IMG/VR virus record: IMGVR_UViG_3300023284_000411
Span: 1-41,497 of that record
Direction: 5' to 3' (one strand)
Source of the DNA: a virus
Length of the DNA stretch: 41,497 nt
Part shown: positions 25,641 through 32,865 of the stretch, one piece after another
Position numbering within the stretch: position 1 is the stretch's first letter
Layout: each line of letters begins with the position of its first letter
Program-made: the position numbers and the translations under genes
The notes under the pieces: generated by a model
What the model was told of the DNA's origin: nothing
The model's input: only the letters and a program-made list of their open reading frames with translations
Databases searched by the model: none

Positions 25641-25707
25641 ACATAACGCTAAATCTATGTTATCGGATTTGCTTTTTAGCAAATATGGAATATAGATAAT
25701 GTTGCCA
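25641..25707 (+). repeat. attC-like imperfect palindrome b
   Basis: AAC (25645-25647) lies ten bases after the preceding stop; GTT at 25701-25703. Arms ATCTAT (25653-25658) and ATAGAT (25692-25697), inner hairpin ATTTGC/GCAAAT with a TTTTTA loop. Its outer 15 and 13 bases are identical to those of palindrome e, while the middle differs. Confidence 0.65.
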
Positions 25708-25742
25708 GTATTACGGTGAATTAAAAACTAAAGATAATTGAA

Positions 25743-26018
25743 ATGGACAAAATAATAGAATGGTTCGATGAGAACTACATAGAAGAAAAAATAACGATAT
25801 TTAAAATACTAGAAGAGGCATCTATAAAACACGCCTGTAATTTTGAATCGTTGTTTGAATCGTGCCAAATGATGAAACAAGCATACCCAGAAAAAACATC
25901 GCTTAGACGAGAGGTACAATACTTTGCGAAACTAGCGGATCACGGGATTAGTGGATATAACGCAGGTAAAAAACTAAGATCATATTTTGATGTAGGTCAA
26001 GTAATACGCAGTAAATAG
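25743..26018 (+). CDS. Cassette-type small protein (91 aa)
   Basis: 91 residues, helical, with EWFDENYIEEKITIFKIL at the start, several Cys and His (KHACNFESLFESCQMM), and a basic GKKLRSYFDVG end. No family recognised. Bracketed by palindromes b and c, with the stop ten bases before the AAC of c. Confidence 0.6.
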   Translation: MDKIIEWFDENYIEEKITIFKILEEASIKHACNFESLFESCQMMKQAYPEKTSLRREVQYFAKLADHGISGYNAGKKLRSYFDVGQVIRSK

Positions 26019-26026
26019 TATTACTG

Positions 26027-26075
26027 GTAACACCAAAATAAGAAGCGTTTTAATGCTTTCTTGTTGACTGTTATG
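26027..26075 (+). repeat. attC-like imperfect palindrome c
   Basis: AAC (26029-26031) ten bases after the stop; GTT at 26070-26072 (GTTATG). AAGAAGC (26040-26046) pairs with GCTTTCTT (26055-26062) with one extrahelical T; outer AACA/TGTT and CAA/TTG also pair. Loop GTTTTAAT. Confidence 0.65.
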
Positions 26076-26076
26076 A

Positions 26077-26136
26077 TGCGTTTTAATGCATCAAAATTTA
26101 ATTCCGTCTTGTACGGGTAAACAATAAAACCATGAA
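26077..26136 (+). repeat. 60-bp direct repeat, copy 1
   Basis: Matches 26470-26529 at 57 of 60 positions. It contains a TGCGTTTTAATGCATC hairpin, a CCGT-CTTGT-ACGG hairpin, the GGTAAACAATAAAACC leader and an ATG. The ATG opens only a ten-codon frame here. Confidence 0.9.
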
Positions 26137-26157
26137 AAAAGCAATAAGAGAATTGAT

Positions 26158-26205
26158 AGAAAAGTAAAATTAGAACCAGATTGGATATTAAAACAACTAG
26201 AATAA
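26158..26205 (+). pseudogene. Relic of a RuvC-type resolvase 3' end
   Basis: Bases 26158-26187 repeat 24729-24758 of the resolvase gene (30 of 30), and 26184-26205 repeat 24993-25014 (22 of 22). Read in the resolvase frame the joined piece encodes KLEPDWILKQLE and a stop, a plausible original C-terminus. There is no start or catalytic part, so it is a fragment left by duplication or cassette exchange. Confidence 0.8.
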
Positions 26206-26259
26206 TGGTAAGGCTATGTGTAGTGCCTGAGAACTACGCTAACTATAAAAACACAGACA

Positions 26260-26469
26260 ATGACTAACGAAGAAGCATTCCAACAGATAGCAGATAATCA
26301 GGCATTACATATAGCTAATGTTATGCACTGTTTGAAACAAGACCCTGACGCAAGTGAACACCATATAAACTACAAAAGAACTCCCGAATACTTACAGGAG
26401 CTAATTGATAAAGATGGAAGTTTATTGAGTGGGTTACTTGGTGCCATTGAAACATACTTAGAAAAATAG
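26260..26469 (+). CDS. Cassette-type small protein (69 aa)
   Basis: 69 residues, acidic and helical (MTNEEAFQQIADNQALHI read as a start; LQELIDKDGSLLSGLLGAIE near the end). No family recognised. Copy 2 of the 60-bp repeat begins one base after its stop. A 20-codon frame from 26204 overlaps its start. Confidence 0.6.
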   Translation: MTNEEAFQQIADNQALHIANVMHCLKQDPDASEHHINYKRTPEYLQELIDKDGSLLSGLLGAIETYLEK

Positions 26470-26529
26470 TGCGTTTTAATGCATCTAATTTTAATTACGT
26501 CTTGTACGGGTAAACAATAAAACCATGAA
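26470..26529 (+). repeat. 60-bp direct repeat, copy 2
   Basis: 57 of 60 bases match 26077-26136. It carries the same two small hairpins and leader, and its ATG (26525) opens a 33-codon gene. Two copies flank the 26.14-26.47 kb segment, so recombination between them could delete or insert it. Confidence 0.9.
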
Positions 26530-26626
26530 CAATATTAACGAAAGAACAAAACAACTGATCGAATTGGATATGATTCCAGGCGGAGACGGTTTCATAGGTA
26601 AACTTGCTACTCAAATAGGAAACTAA
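26525..26626 (+). CDS. Very small protein (33 aa)
   Basis: 33 residues: a polar helix, then a Gly-rich MIPGGDGFIGKLATQIGN end. It starts at the end of direct repeat copy 2. No family recognised; it precedes the DUF551-like gene by ten bases. Confidence 0.4.
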   Translation: MNNINERTKQLIELDMIPGGDGFIGKLATQIGN

Positions 26627-26636
26627 ATAAAAAATA

Positions 26637-26861
26637 ATGGATTGGATAAATGCAGACAAAAATACACCAAATGCATACAAAACGGGCAATTGGGATGGTA
26701 GAAACAGTGACGAAGTAATAGCTGAAGACAAAGCAGGAAAAAGGTATATTGCACATTTTTGTAAAGGTACTATCGATGGATCAACGTTTGAAGATTGGTA
26801 CGATAATAACGATTTTTTAATATTCACAAAAATAGTTAGATGGGTAGACCTACCTGAATAG
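26637..26861 (+). CDS. DUF551-like small protein
   Basis: 74 residues. Starts MDWINADKNTPN and closes with IVRWVDLPE, fitting the DUF551 pattern of an N-terminal W-I and a C-terminal W-x-x-L-P. In between are VIAEDKAGKRYIAHF and a FEDWYDNNDFL segment. Function unknown; the family is common in phage early regions. Confidence 0.6.
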   Translation: MDWINADKNTPNAYKTGNWDGRNSDEVIAEDKAGKRYIAHFCKGTIDGSTFEDWYDNNDFLIFTKIVRWVDLPE

Positions 26862-26899
26862 TTAAACTCTTAAATAATTAGTAAATAAACAAACATATT

Positions 26900-28246
26900 A
26901 TGTACATCAAGAAACTAGAATTAAAAAACTTCAAAGCCATCGAAGAGTTCGAGCGCGAGTTTGAAGGAAATGTATATCTCGTCACCGGGGAAAACGAAAT
27001 TGGCAAATCAACATTGCTAAACGCCATCACAACATTATTAACTGGAGACAGATCTAGCAATCTTCTGAAGCAGGGCAAGGAAAAGGGATTTGCCCGGGCT
27101 ACCGTCAAGGACAAAGACAGTGAGTATGATGTGGAGCTCAGGTTCTCAGAGACAAATCCAAGAGGTACGTTGACCATAAAAAATTCTGATGGCATGAAGT
27201 CTGACAACAAGACCATGATTCAGAAGATCTTCAACTATAGTGCATTTGATGCAAATGAGTTCATTGGTTGGAGTTCATCAGCTGAGGGCAAGAGAAAGCA
27301 AGTCAAAATTGTCAAGAGCCTATTAGATTCAGATGTGGTGAAACGACTTCAAGAGATTGAAACTGAAGTTGAAGAAACCAAGGAATCAAGAAAAGAAGTG
27401 AACGCCAAACACAAAGCCAACAAATCTATATTAGACAAATCTGAAATCACTCCGGACGATGTCAAAAATTTCTCTGACAAAAAGAGCATTAAGGATCTTT
27501 ATAATGCCAAGGAAAAAGCCATTACAGCGAACAACAAAATATTGGATGTTGAAACAAGAAAGGGGGAACGTTCAAGAGAGATTGAGAAATTTGATGAAGA
27601 GACTATCGAATATTCTCAGGCAAGTCTTATGACCATCGACGAACAGAAGAAATATATCAAAGGACTTGAGAAGGAAGCTGAAAAATATAAATTTGATAGG
27701 GTAGTTGAACTTAACAAGCTGAATGAAAAACAAAGAGCGGCAACAGAATGGTTGATGGAAAATCAAAGGCAAGACTCGATTGCAATTGAAACTGAGATCC
27801 AAGAGGCGGAGGTACATAATGATAAAAGTCATTCGGTCAAAGAATATGTTGTTGTCAAGGATGAATTGGATATACTTGAGACATCTCGTTCAGAATACAA
27901 TGATCAAATTGTAAAGCTTGAAGACGAGAAAACAAAGCTGATGAAAAACTCCCCTCTTCCAGTCAAAGGATTGACATTCACAGAACAAGGATTGTTTCTC
28001 AATGGAATACCATTTTCTCATGGAGAGGTTTCAAGTTCTCAAGAAATGGAAGTGGCAGTGAAATTGATCATTGCCATGAATCCAACTGTAAAAGTTTTCA
28101 AGATTGCACAGGGCGAATCTCTTGGAACCCAAAAGATGAGAGACATTGTGAATTTTGCCAAAAAGAATGGTTACCAGGGATTTATAGAGGAGGTGAAGAG
28201 GGGACAGGATGAATTGATAATCAACGAATATATTGAAGGAAAGTAG
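26900..28246 (+). CDS. RecF/Rad50-like ATPase with coiled coil
   Basis: 448 residues. Walker A is GENEIGKST at 30-38 after the KKLELKNFKAIEEFE strand; a long Lys/Glu-rich coiled coil spans about 140-350; the C-terminal part (LPVKGLTFTEQGLFLNG, EVSSSQEMEVAVKLIIAMN) contains the signature-like SSSQ region of SMC-type ATPases. It lacks a clear acidic Walker B pair. Such proteins act with a nuclease in DNA end processing; no SbcD-like nuclease is visible nearby. The TAAACAAACATATT leader lacks a Shine-Dalgarno sequence. Confidence 0.75.
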   Translation: MYIKKLELKNFKAIEEFEREFEGNVYLVTGENEIGKSTLLNAITTLLTGDRSSNLLKQGKEKGFARATVKDKDSEYDVELRFSETNPRGTLTIKNSDGMKSDNKTMIQKIFNYSAFDANEFIGWSSSAEGKRKQVKIVKSLLDSDVVKRLQEIETEVEETKESRKEVNAKHKANKSILDKSEITPDDVKNFSDKKSIKDLYNAKEKAITANNKILDVETRKGERSREIEKFDEETIEYSQASLMTIDEQKKYIKGLEKEAEKYKFDRVVELNKLNEKQRAATEWLMENQRQDSIAIETEIQEAEVHNDKSHSVKEYVVVKDELDILETSRSEYNDQIVKLEDEKTKLMKNSPLPVKGLTFTEQGLFLNGIPFSHGEVSSSQEMEVAVKLIIAMNPTVKVFKIAQGESLGTQKMRDIVNFAKKNGYQGFIEEVKRGQDELIINEYIEGK

Positions 28247-28265
28247 TGTGTTTATTTTTTTATTA

Positions 28266-28302
28266 GGAGTAGCGTGTGTCGAAATCCGCTACTCCATTTT
28301 TA
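28266..28302 (+). terminator. Hairpin terminator after the ATPase gene
   Basis: Perfect 9-bp stem GGAGTAGCG (28266-28274) with CGCTACTCC (28287-28295), followed by A and five T. It may end or attenuate transcription before the next gene, which starts 18 bases past the stem. Confidence 0.75.
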
Positions 28303-28312
28303 AACAAATATT

Positions 28313-28735
28313 ATGAAAGACAGAGATTTTATATTGTTCGGACAGACAAACAATAAAGGTCAATTGATGTTCGGAAATGCTCCTGAGTTAAGTAAATTTT
28401 TAAGCCAATGGCCAAACCAACAATTTGTCATGGACATTACAGTCATCGAGACTGGAACCAGTGAAGCACTAATCGGATATTACAAACGGGTAATAGTTTC
28501 ACAATTCCAAAAAGCTTACAAACACAAACAAGGAGAGCGACTGACCCCGAAGGAAGTCGACTTGAGATTAAGGAAGATGAGTTCAATCATGCATGAGACA
28601 GACAGAGAATTTAATTTGAAATACACAATCACGATTGAAGCTGCTGGAAATCACAGAGCATCTGAATTTATAGAAGATTTGATATTTCTAGGAGCTGAGA
28701 ATTTTGGCATAGCCATAAAAGAACCTAATTCATAA
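28313..28735 (+). CDS. Unknown protein (140 aa), possibly recombination-related
   Basis: 140 residues: strands DFILFGQTNNKGQLMFG, FVMDITVIETGTSEALIGYYKR, then Lys/Arg-rich helices and LKYTITIEAAGNH. The layout (beta hairpin, I-T-V strand, GYY helix) loosely resembles NinB-type recombination proteins, but I cannot establish this. It follows the ATPase gene after a terminator. Confidence 0.6.
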   Translation: MKDRDFILFGQTNNKGQLMFGNAPELSKFLSQWPNQQFVMDITVIETGTSEALIGYYKRVIVSQFQKAYKHKQGERLTPKEVDLRLRKMSSIMHETDREFNLKYTITIEAAGNHRASEFIEDLIFLGAENFGIAIKEPNS

Positions 28736-28745
28736 ATTAATTAGA

Positions 28746-29045
28746 ATGAAAATACCAAAAAAATTTAACGTGTTTGCTTCTACAATAAATGTACGATTTG
28801 ATAACGTAAGATTAAGCAATGAGGGCATGTTAGGTGATTGTAGCTTTACAGATAACCAAATAAATATCTGCTCTGAATACAAAGGCAAAAAAGTAACTGA
28901 GTGTATTACAGTAGACACATTCTACCACGAAAAAGTACATATTATTTTAGATGCAATGGGTGAACACAAACTATCAAAAAAAGAAAAATTTGTAGAAGTA
29001 TTTGCAAGACTTCTTAAGCAATCTGATGAAAGCGCAGAGTTTTAG
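28746..29045 (+). CDS. Mini-metallopeptidase with HExxH motif
   Basis: 99 residues. HEKVH at 61-65 is a zincin-type metal and catalytic motif, with Glu84 in KFVEVFARLL placed as a possible third ligand, the layout of small phage or ImmA-like peptidases. The N-terminal half is a beta sheet (INVRFDNVRLS, DNQINICSEY). Substrate unknown; cleavage of a host regulator would be a plausible early role. Confidence 0.65.
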   Translation: MKIPKKFNVFASTINVRFDNVRLSNEGMLGDCSFTDNQINICSEYKGKKVTECITVDTFYHEKVHIILDAMGEHKLSKKEKFVEVFARLLKQSDESAEF

Positions 29046-29103
29046 CATTACACACAATGGTAAGGCTATACGCTGTTTTTAATAACCACAAAAGATTTGA
29101 ATT

Positions 29104-29307
29104 ATGAGCAAGACTAAGAAAAATGGCGATATAGCCAGTGTTAGCAATCGTTACATAGTAACAGCTATTCAATTAGCCGATTGGGAAAATGTAGCGATAG
29201 GAGACAATACAACTGGAAGAGTAATCTGCCATATTAGTAATGAATTAGATTTTGAAGATGCTAAAAAATTAGCGGATAAAATAGCAGATCATCTTAATGA
29301 TTGCTAA
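29104..29307 (+). CDS. Cassette-type small protein (67 aa)
   Basis: 67 residues: basic start, strands VSNRYIVTAIQLADWE and GRVICHISN, then an acidic/Lys helix (DAKKLADKIADHLND). An alpha/beta mini-domain of unknown function. The downstream 90 bases contain weak palindromes I could not resolve. Confidence 0.55.
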   Translation: MSKTKKNGDIASVSNRYIVTAIQLADWENVAIGDNTTGRVICHISNELDFEDAKKLADKIADHLNDC

Positions 29308-29398
29308 CAACCATATATCATCATTGACTATATTTTTCTACGTAGTTGAAAACGCCCGTATAGGAGGTGTGGAGTGAAATGTTATGATTAGTTGATTT

Positions 29399-29587
29399 AT
29401 GGAAGAAAAAGAAATTAAATGGTTATCAGGATTTATTGAATGTGATTTATGTGGGTGTATTTATTTGTGCTGTTATCATATAGACACTGAAAAAATTCAA
29501 TGTAAGGTATGCGAGAACATGGTAAGATTCGAGCCAAAAACGGTTCAAGAATGGAAGAATGCTCCTGTCCGAAAACGGATAAAGTAG
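29399..29587 (+). CDS. Small Cys-rich protein (62 aa)
   Basis: 62 residues with CDLCGC, CCYH, then CKVC, enough ligands for one or two zinc sites, and a basic tail. Function unknown. A second zinc-motif gene begins inside its 3' end in another frame. Confidence 0.55.
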   Translation: MEEKEIKWLSGFIECDLCGCIYLCCYHIDTEKIQCKVCENMVRFEPKTVQEWKNAPVRKRIK

Positions 29588-29685
29588 CAGAAAGAGAATT
29601 TTATTATAAACAAAAAAATAAGTTCTCAGGGACTAGGATTTTTTGTAAATGTGGTCATGATTGGTTTATACCAGATGGATCATAA
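29551..29685 (+). CDS. Small zinc-motif protein (44 aa), overlapping
   Basis: 44 residues from an ATG inside the preceding gene (37-base overlap). Cys-Ser-Cys near the start and CKCGHDW near residue 33 form a plausible zinc ribbon. Its stop overlaps an ATGGTAAG start. Small size makes it less certain. Confidence 0.45.
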   Translation: MEECSCPKTDKVAEREFYYKQKNKFSGTRIFCKCGHDWFIPDGS

Positions 29686-29725
29686 TGGTAAGTGTATCAA
29701 TAGTGCGATTTAAAACAACAAAACT

Positions 29726-29842
29726 ATGAATCAAGATCAGAAAATAATAGAAGTATTACATGACTTTGAAACTTTCAAAATGTCAGAAAAAGAGCAAGGA
29801 GTGTATGCCCACACAAGCAGCTATAAGCCGTATATAGAATGA
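29726..29842 (+). CDS. Very small protein (38 aa)
   Basis: 38 residues: an acidic/Gln start (MNQDQKIIEVLHDFETF) and AHTSSYKPYIE at the end. Its stop overlaps the next ATG by four bases, which supports a real, coupled gene. No family recognised. Confidence 0.45.
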   Translation: MNQDQKIIEVLHDFETFKMSEKEQGVYAHTSSYKPYIE

Positions 29843-30084
29843 AAAAAGTTAAAATAATTGAAGGTGTAGTTGCTGAGTATGACGGTAAATATTGGGGAAA
29901 ACAAGAATGGGATAATATGGACTTTGGCGATATAGAAAGAGCTGATATAAGTAACCCTGAATTTTGTAAAAAACCAACAGATAAAACGTCAGAAAACCAA
30001 ATAAGTTATTACAACGCTTTAAGCAATGCGAAATTAATTAAGATTAAGAAGACAATAACTACTGAGTTTGAAATGCTGACGTAG
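29839..30084 (+). CDS. Cassette-type small protein (81 aa)
   Basis: 81 residues: strand start MKKVKIIEGVVAEYDGKYWG, an acidic middle, and a KLIKIKKTITTEFEM strand at the end. No family recognised. Its stop lies ten bases before the AAC of palindrome e. Confidence 0.6.
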   Translation: MKKVKIIEGVVAEYDGKYWGKQEWDNMDFGDIERADISNPEFCKKPTDKTSENQISYYNALSNAKLIKIKKTITTEFEMLT

Positions 30085-30090
30085 TATTAA

Positions 30091-30157
30091 TGCTAACGCT
30101 AAATCTATAATGCAGCGTTAGCGACCCGACAGGGTGCATTTATAGATAATGTTAGAA
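30091..30157 (+). repeat. attC-like imperfect palindrome e
   Basis: AAC (30095-30097) ten bases after the stop; GTT at 30151-30153 (GTTAGAA, closest here to the GTTRRRY box). Arms ATCTAT/ATAGAT and AATGCA/TGCATT. A 9-bp inverted repeat GCTAACGCT/AGCGTTAGC offers an alternative fold. Shares both ends with palindrome b. Confidence 0.65.
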
Positions 30158-30190
30158 TGAATACGGATTTAACAACCAAAATATTTTAAG

Positions 30191-30370
30191 ATGAAAAAGT
30201 TAACACAAAAAGAATTAGAAGCAAGAGTATTAATCGCAGGAGATTTAATGAGAGAAGGCGAAGTGAAAAGGTTAGAATGTTTTAGGGTAGAGGTAGACGC
30301 TGCTCTTGGTGAAAATACGGGAGATTTGAAGTTTGACAAAAATAAAGATTACGATAAGAGTGAAATGTAG
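30191..30370 (+). CDS. Cassette-type small protein (59 aa)
   Basis: 59 residues from the ATG at 30191: helix LTQKELEARVLIAGDLM, strand VKRLECFRVEVDAALG and an acidic/Lys end. No family recognised. It sits alone between palindromes e and f, the clearest single-gene cassette layout. Confidence 0.6.
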   Translation: MKKLTQKELEARVLIAGDLMREGEVKRLECFRVEVDAALGENTGDLKFDKNKDYDKSEM

Positions 30371-30376
30371 TATTCA

Positions 30377-30491
30377 TTCTAACGATCTAATAAACCCCGT
30401 GCAGCTAACGTCATGCTGTATGGTGCCGCTCACGGGTAGCAATTTAGTTTCTCACATCGGCTAAAGCATGGGGTTTTATTTTATGTTATAG
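30377..30491 (+). repeat. attC-like imperfect palindrome f
   Basis: AAC (30381-30383) ten bases after the stop; GTT at 30485-30487. AAACCCCGTGC (30392-30402) pairs with GCATGGGGTTT (30466-30476) with one wobble. The 63-base middle has its own CCCGTG/CACGGG pairing. The longest element of the set. Confidence 0.7.
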
Positions 30492-30508
30492 ATTTTTAAT
30501 TTAAGAAT

Positions 30509-30748
30509 ATGGAGGAAGCTGAAATGTTAGGGTATTTACTAGCCCGAAAAAAGAGACTAGAGGACAGTAAAAGTTCTTTAACAAGCGGTAGATTTTCTTC
30601 GGCAATAAGACCAAGAATACGAGAGCTGGAATCTATAATCAGAGACTTACAAGATGGGACTTTATGTGAACATGATATGAAAGCCGTTAGGGATAGTAGA
30701 TACCCGTATAAACCAATAAGGTGTATTAAATGTGGTTACGAACCGTAA
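30509..30748 (+). CDS. Cassette-type small protein (79 aa)
   Basis: 79 residues: helical Arg/Lys/Glu-rich first half (LLARKKRLEDSKSSL, IRELESIIRDLQ), then CEHD and CIKCGYEP, a possible C-terminal zinc site. No family recognised. It lies between palindromes f and g. Confidence 0.6.
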   Translation: MEEAEMLGYLLARKKRLEDSKSSLTSGRFSSAIRPRIRELESIIRDLQDGTLCEHDMKAVRDSRYPYKPIRCIKCGYEP

Positions 30749-30754
30749 TTCACT

Positions 30755-30807
30755 ACAACATCAAGCTAAAACGCGTTTTTTCAATGCATTTTGAGCGTCT
30801 GTTATCG
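30755..30807 (+). repeat. attC-like imperfect palindrome g
   Basis: AAC (30757-30759) and GTT (30801-30803, GTTATC). GCTAAAACGC (30765-30774) pairs with GCATTTTGAGC (30786-30796) with one extrahelical base and one wobble. Loop GTTTTTTCAAT. A CGAGC-GTTTTAAT-GCTCG hairpin follows at 30806-30823. Confidence 0.65.
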
Positions 30808-30859
30808 AGCGTTTTAATGCTCGTTCTAATAAATAATTTTTAAACAAATAAATAATACA

Positions 30860-31450
30860 ATGAATATGAAACCAGAAAAAAAGGATTTCACTTTGAAGAA
30901 ATTAAAAATCAAAGCTGGAGTCGTTCACATTGAAGCAGAAGCTCAATTCAGTGAAGAGAACACAGTACATACTCAGAAGATAAACGATGATTTCACGTTT
31001 GTCCCTCACGATGATTTGACAAGCCAACTGGAATTATTGAAAGACCCTCTCGCAAGAGTTCACGGATTGTTGAATGCTGAAATTGTCATCAAGGCTTCTG
31101 ATTTTAAGGCAACAGCAGCTCAGAAAAAGGTCGCAGAAATATCAAGTGCAAGTGCATTGATGGATACTTCTGTCACAGGAGTTGCTCTATCAGGATCAGA
31201 TCAAAACAAAGGATGTGTGATCACTGGAGTTTATGATGGCCAGGCAATCAATTCCAAGAGGATCAAATTCATTGGAAGTAGTCTTGGATTTGAAGATAAA
31301 ATCGAGGGTGCAACAAAAGCAATCTATGATGAGGTGTTTGCTTATCTATATGAGGAAAAGAGAGGAGAGGTTGAAATGTTGGTAGATGCAAATCAAACCA
31401 GCATTCTTGATGCAGAAGAGGAAAAGGAGCTAGCAGAGATTGAATCTTGA
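30860..31450 (+). CDS. Unknown protein (196 aa)
   Basis: 196 residues: N-terminal strands (FTLKKLKIKAGVVHIEAEAQF), HDDLTSQLELLKDPLARVHGLL near 50, a Ser/Ala-rich centre with ITGVYDGQAINSKRIKFIG, and an acidic C-terminal helix. I associate this type of protein with Bacteroidota phage early regions, function unknown. The TTTTTAAACAAATAAATAA leader is typical here. Confidence 0.65.
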   Translation: MNMKPEKKDFTLKKLKIKAGVVHIEAEAQFSEENTVHTQKINDDFTFVPHDDLTSQLELLKDPLARVHGLLNAEIVIKASDFKATAAQKKVAEISSASALMDTSVTGVALSGSDQNKGCVITGVYDGQAINSKRIKFIGSSLGFEDKIEGATKAIYDEVFAYLYEEKRGEVEMLVDANQTSILDAEEEKELAEIES

Positions 31451-31472
31451 GAAAATTCATAGTATATTACAA

Positions 31473-31534
31473 AGGGCTCAGTCATGGAGTAATTACCTGA
31501 TGAAAGCGGTTACTGAATCCGTTGCCCTATTTTA
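31473..31534 (+). repeat. Structured intergenic element
   Basis: AGGGC (31473-31477) pairs with GCCCT (31524-31528) around a 46-base interior that has AGTAA/TTACT pairing, followed by ATTTTAATT. It could be a weak terminator or an RNA element before the homing-endonuclease gene. Confidence 0.4.
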
Positions 31535-31559
31535 ATTCAGTCCACAAAAATTCAGAATC

Positions 31560-32111
31560 ATGGAAAAAGAAGTTTGGAAATCAATAAAAGGATTTGATAA
31601 TTATTTAGTGTCAAACCACGGCAGAATATTTTCAGTAAAGCGAAAGATATTATGCAAGCATAAGTCAACATTTTATTATAGAAAGTGGCCTTCAAAAATG
31701 CTGAGGCTTGGTGATCATAAAGATGGGTATCCTCTTGTGAAGTTAGTAGATAGTAACCGACGAATATGTCCGCGCAAAGTTCATAGGCTTGTTACAATTC
31801 ATTTTGTAAGAAATTTAAATCCTGAAAAATATAATGTTGTGAATCACTTAGATTCAGATCCAAAAAACAATCATTATTCAAATTTAGAATGGACTGACGC
31901 AATAGGTAATATGAAACATTGTATTGCTATGGGTAGAAATACCCCAGCACTTGGAGAAATTAATGGCAATTCTAAATTAACCAGTAATCAAGTTCAAGAA
32001 ATAAGAGAAAAACGTAACTTCTCACGTTTAAAGGATTTGGCTATTGAATATAATGTATCTGTGTCAGTCATTAGCCAAATTTGTAATTTGAAAACTTGGA
32101 AACATGTTTAG
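31560..32111 (+). CDS. HNH homing endonuclease (NUMOD4-HNH type)
   Basis: 183 residues. Residues 3-50 fit the NUMOD4 motif (VWKSIKGFDNYLVSNHGRI), 70-115 the HNH core (KVHRLVTIHF then VVNHLDSDPKNNHYSNLEW), and the C-terminal 50 a NUMOD-like helix-turn-helix (KLTSNQVQEIREK, DLAIEYNVS). Free-standing homing endonucleases of this kind spread into phage genomes. It overlaps the next gene by eight bases. Confidence 0.85.
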   Translation: MEKEVWKSIKGFDNYLVSNHGRIFSVKRKILCKHKSTFYYRKWPSKMLRLGDHKDGYPLVKLVDSNRRICPRKVHRLVTIHFVRNLNPEKYNVVNHLDSDPKNNHYSNLEWTDAIGNMKHCIAMGRNTPALGEINGNSKLTSNQVQEIREKRNFSRLKDLAIEYNVSVSVISQICNLKTWKHV

Positions 32112-32508
32112 GCCCTATCCAAAAAAAACTAGCAGAAAAAAGAGTTGTTACAAAACAACTACGGGCGAAGAATTAACACAAACACAAATTAATAGTAGAA
32201 GGGCAAAGGCTTATTCAGAAAATACGAAACCGATAGAATCAATGTGCAAGTGCTGTGATAAAAGACATGCAGAGCATAGGGATCACTCGATATCTCAAGC
32301 AAGATGTAAGCAATTGCACAAAGTAGAGTTGATATGGGATCCTCTTAATTGGTCACTGAGTTGTTCTGTTTGCCATAATTCTTGGGAATCGTACAAAAAT
32401 AGTGCTTTTAAAGAGCATAAAAATTATTCAATACGGATGAATTTCGTGAAATTACATGATCCGGAGGGATACCGTAAAAGAATTAATTTACCAAGATTTA
32501 AACCGTGA
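32104..32508 (+). CDS. HNH-type zinc-binding nuclease candidate
   Basis: 134 residues, basic. CKCC near 48, HRDHSISQARCKQL near 57, LNWSLSCSVCHNSWE near 82: a zinc-bound beta-beta-alpha HNH-like layout with paired Cys. A role in recombination or nicking is possible. The overlaps on both sides suggest one transcription unit with the homing endonuclease. Confidence 0.6.
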   Translation: MFRPYPKKTSRKKSCYKTTTGEELTQTQINSRRAKAYSENTKPIESMCKCCDKRHAEHRDHSISQARCKQLHKVELIWDPLNWSLSCSVCHNSWESYKNSAFKEHKNYSIRMNFVKLHDPEGYRKRINLPRFKP

Positions 32509-32807
32509 TGTTGTATTTGAATAGAAATAACGAATTGTGCGAATGCTCCAAGCATGATTTTAAAATGTTTGTGAACGCTAAAAATGTAAAAAAAATGACT
32601 CTTACTTCAAACGAGAACGGGTTTATCAAGATGTGGCAAGACAGAATCAGAGAGATAGAACAGACGGGAAACTGTATGAACGGGAATGTTCATAATCAAA
32701 TGCCATATTTTGGTGAGAAAGTACCAAAAGAAAGAAAGATTGCTTTTTGCGAAAATATGATCTATAGACTTGAAAAAAGAGAATTACAAAAAAAAAACTT
32801 GATATAA
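32505..32807 (+). CDS. Unknown small protein (100 aa)
   Basis: 100 residues: NRNNELCECSKHDFKMFV at the start, FIKMWQDRIREIEQTGNCMNG in the centre, and a helical Lys/Arg-rich end. No family recognised. It overlaps the HNH-like gene by four bases; a promoter begins at its stop. Confidence 0.55.
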   Translation: MMLYLNRNNELCECSKHDFKMFVNAKNVKKMTLTSNENGFIKMWQDRIREIEQTGNCMNGNVHNQMPYFGEKVPKERKIAFCENMIYRLEKRELQKKNLI

Positions 32808-32838
32808 TTTGTTTTTATGATTTAAAAGTATAAATTTG
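32808..32838 (+). promoter_or_regulatory. Promoter of the hexapeptide-repeat gene (TTTG-N19-TAAATTTG)
   Basis: TTTG at 32808-32811, 19 bases, then TAAATTTG at 32831-32838, a full match to the Bacteroidota consensus. Transcription would start near 32844, placing the AATCAAGAGCAA motif (32849-32860) at the very 5' end of the mRNA. Confidence 0.75.
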
Positions 32839-32865
32839 ATATAGAATTAATCAAGAGCAAACATC

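Noticed and set aside
29308-29390. A ninth attC-like element after the 29104 gene
   Set aside because: AACGCC and GTTATG are present but the arms do not pair over any useful length, so I did not include it in the set.
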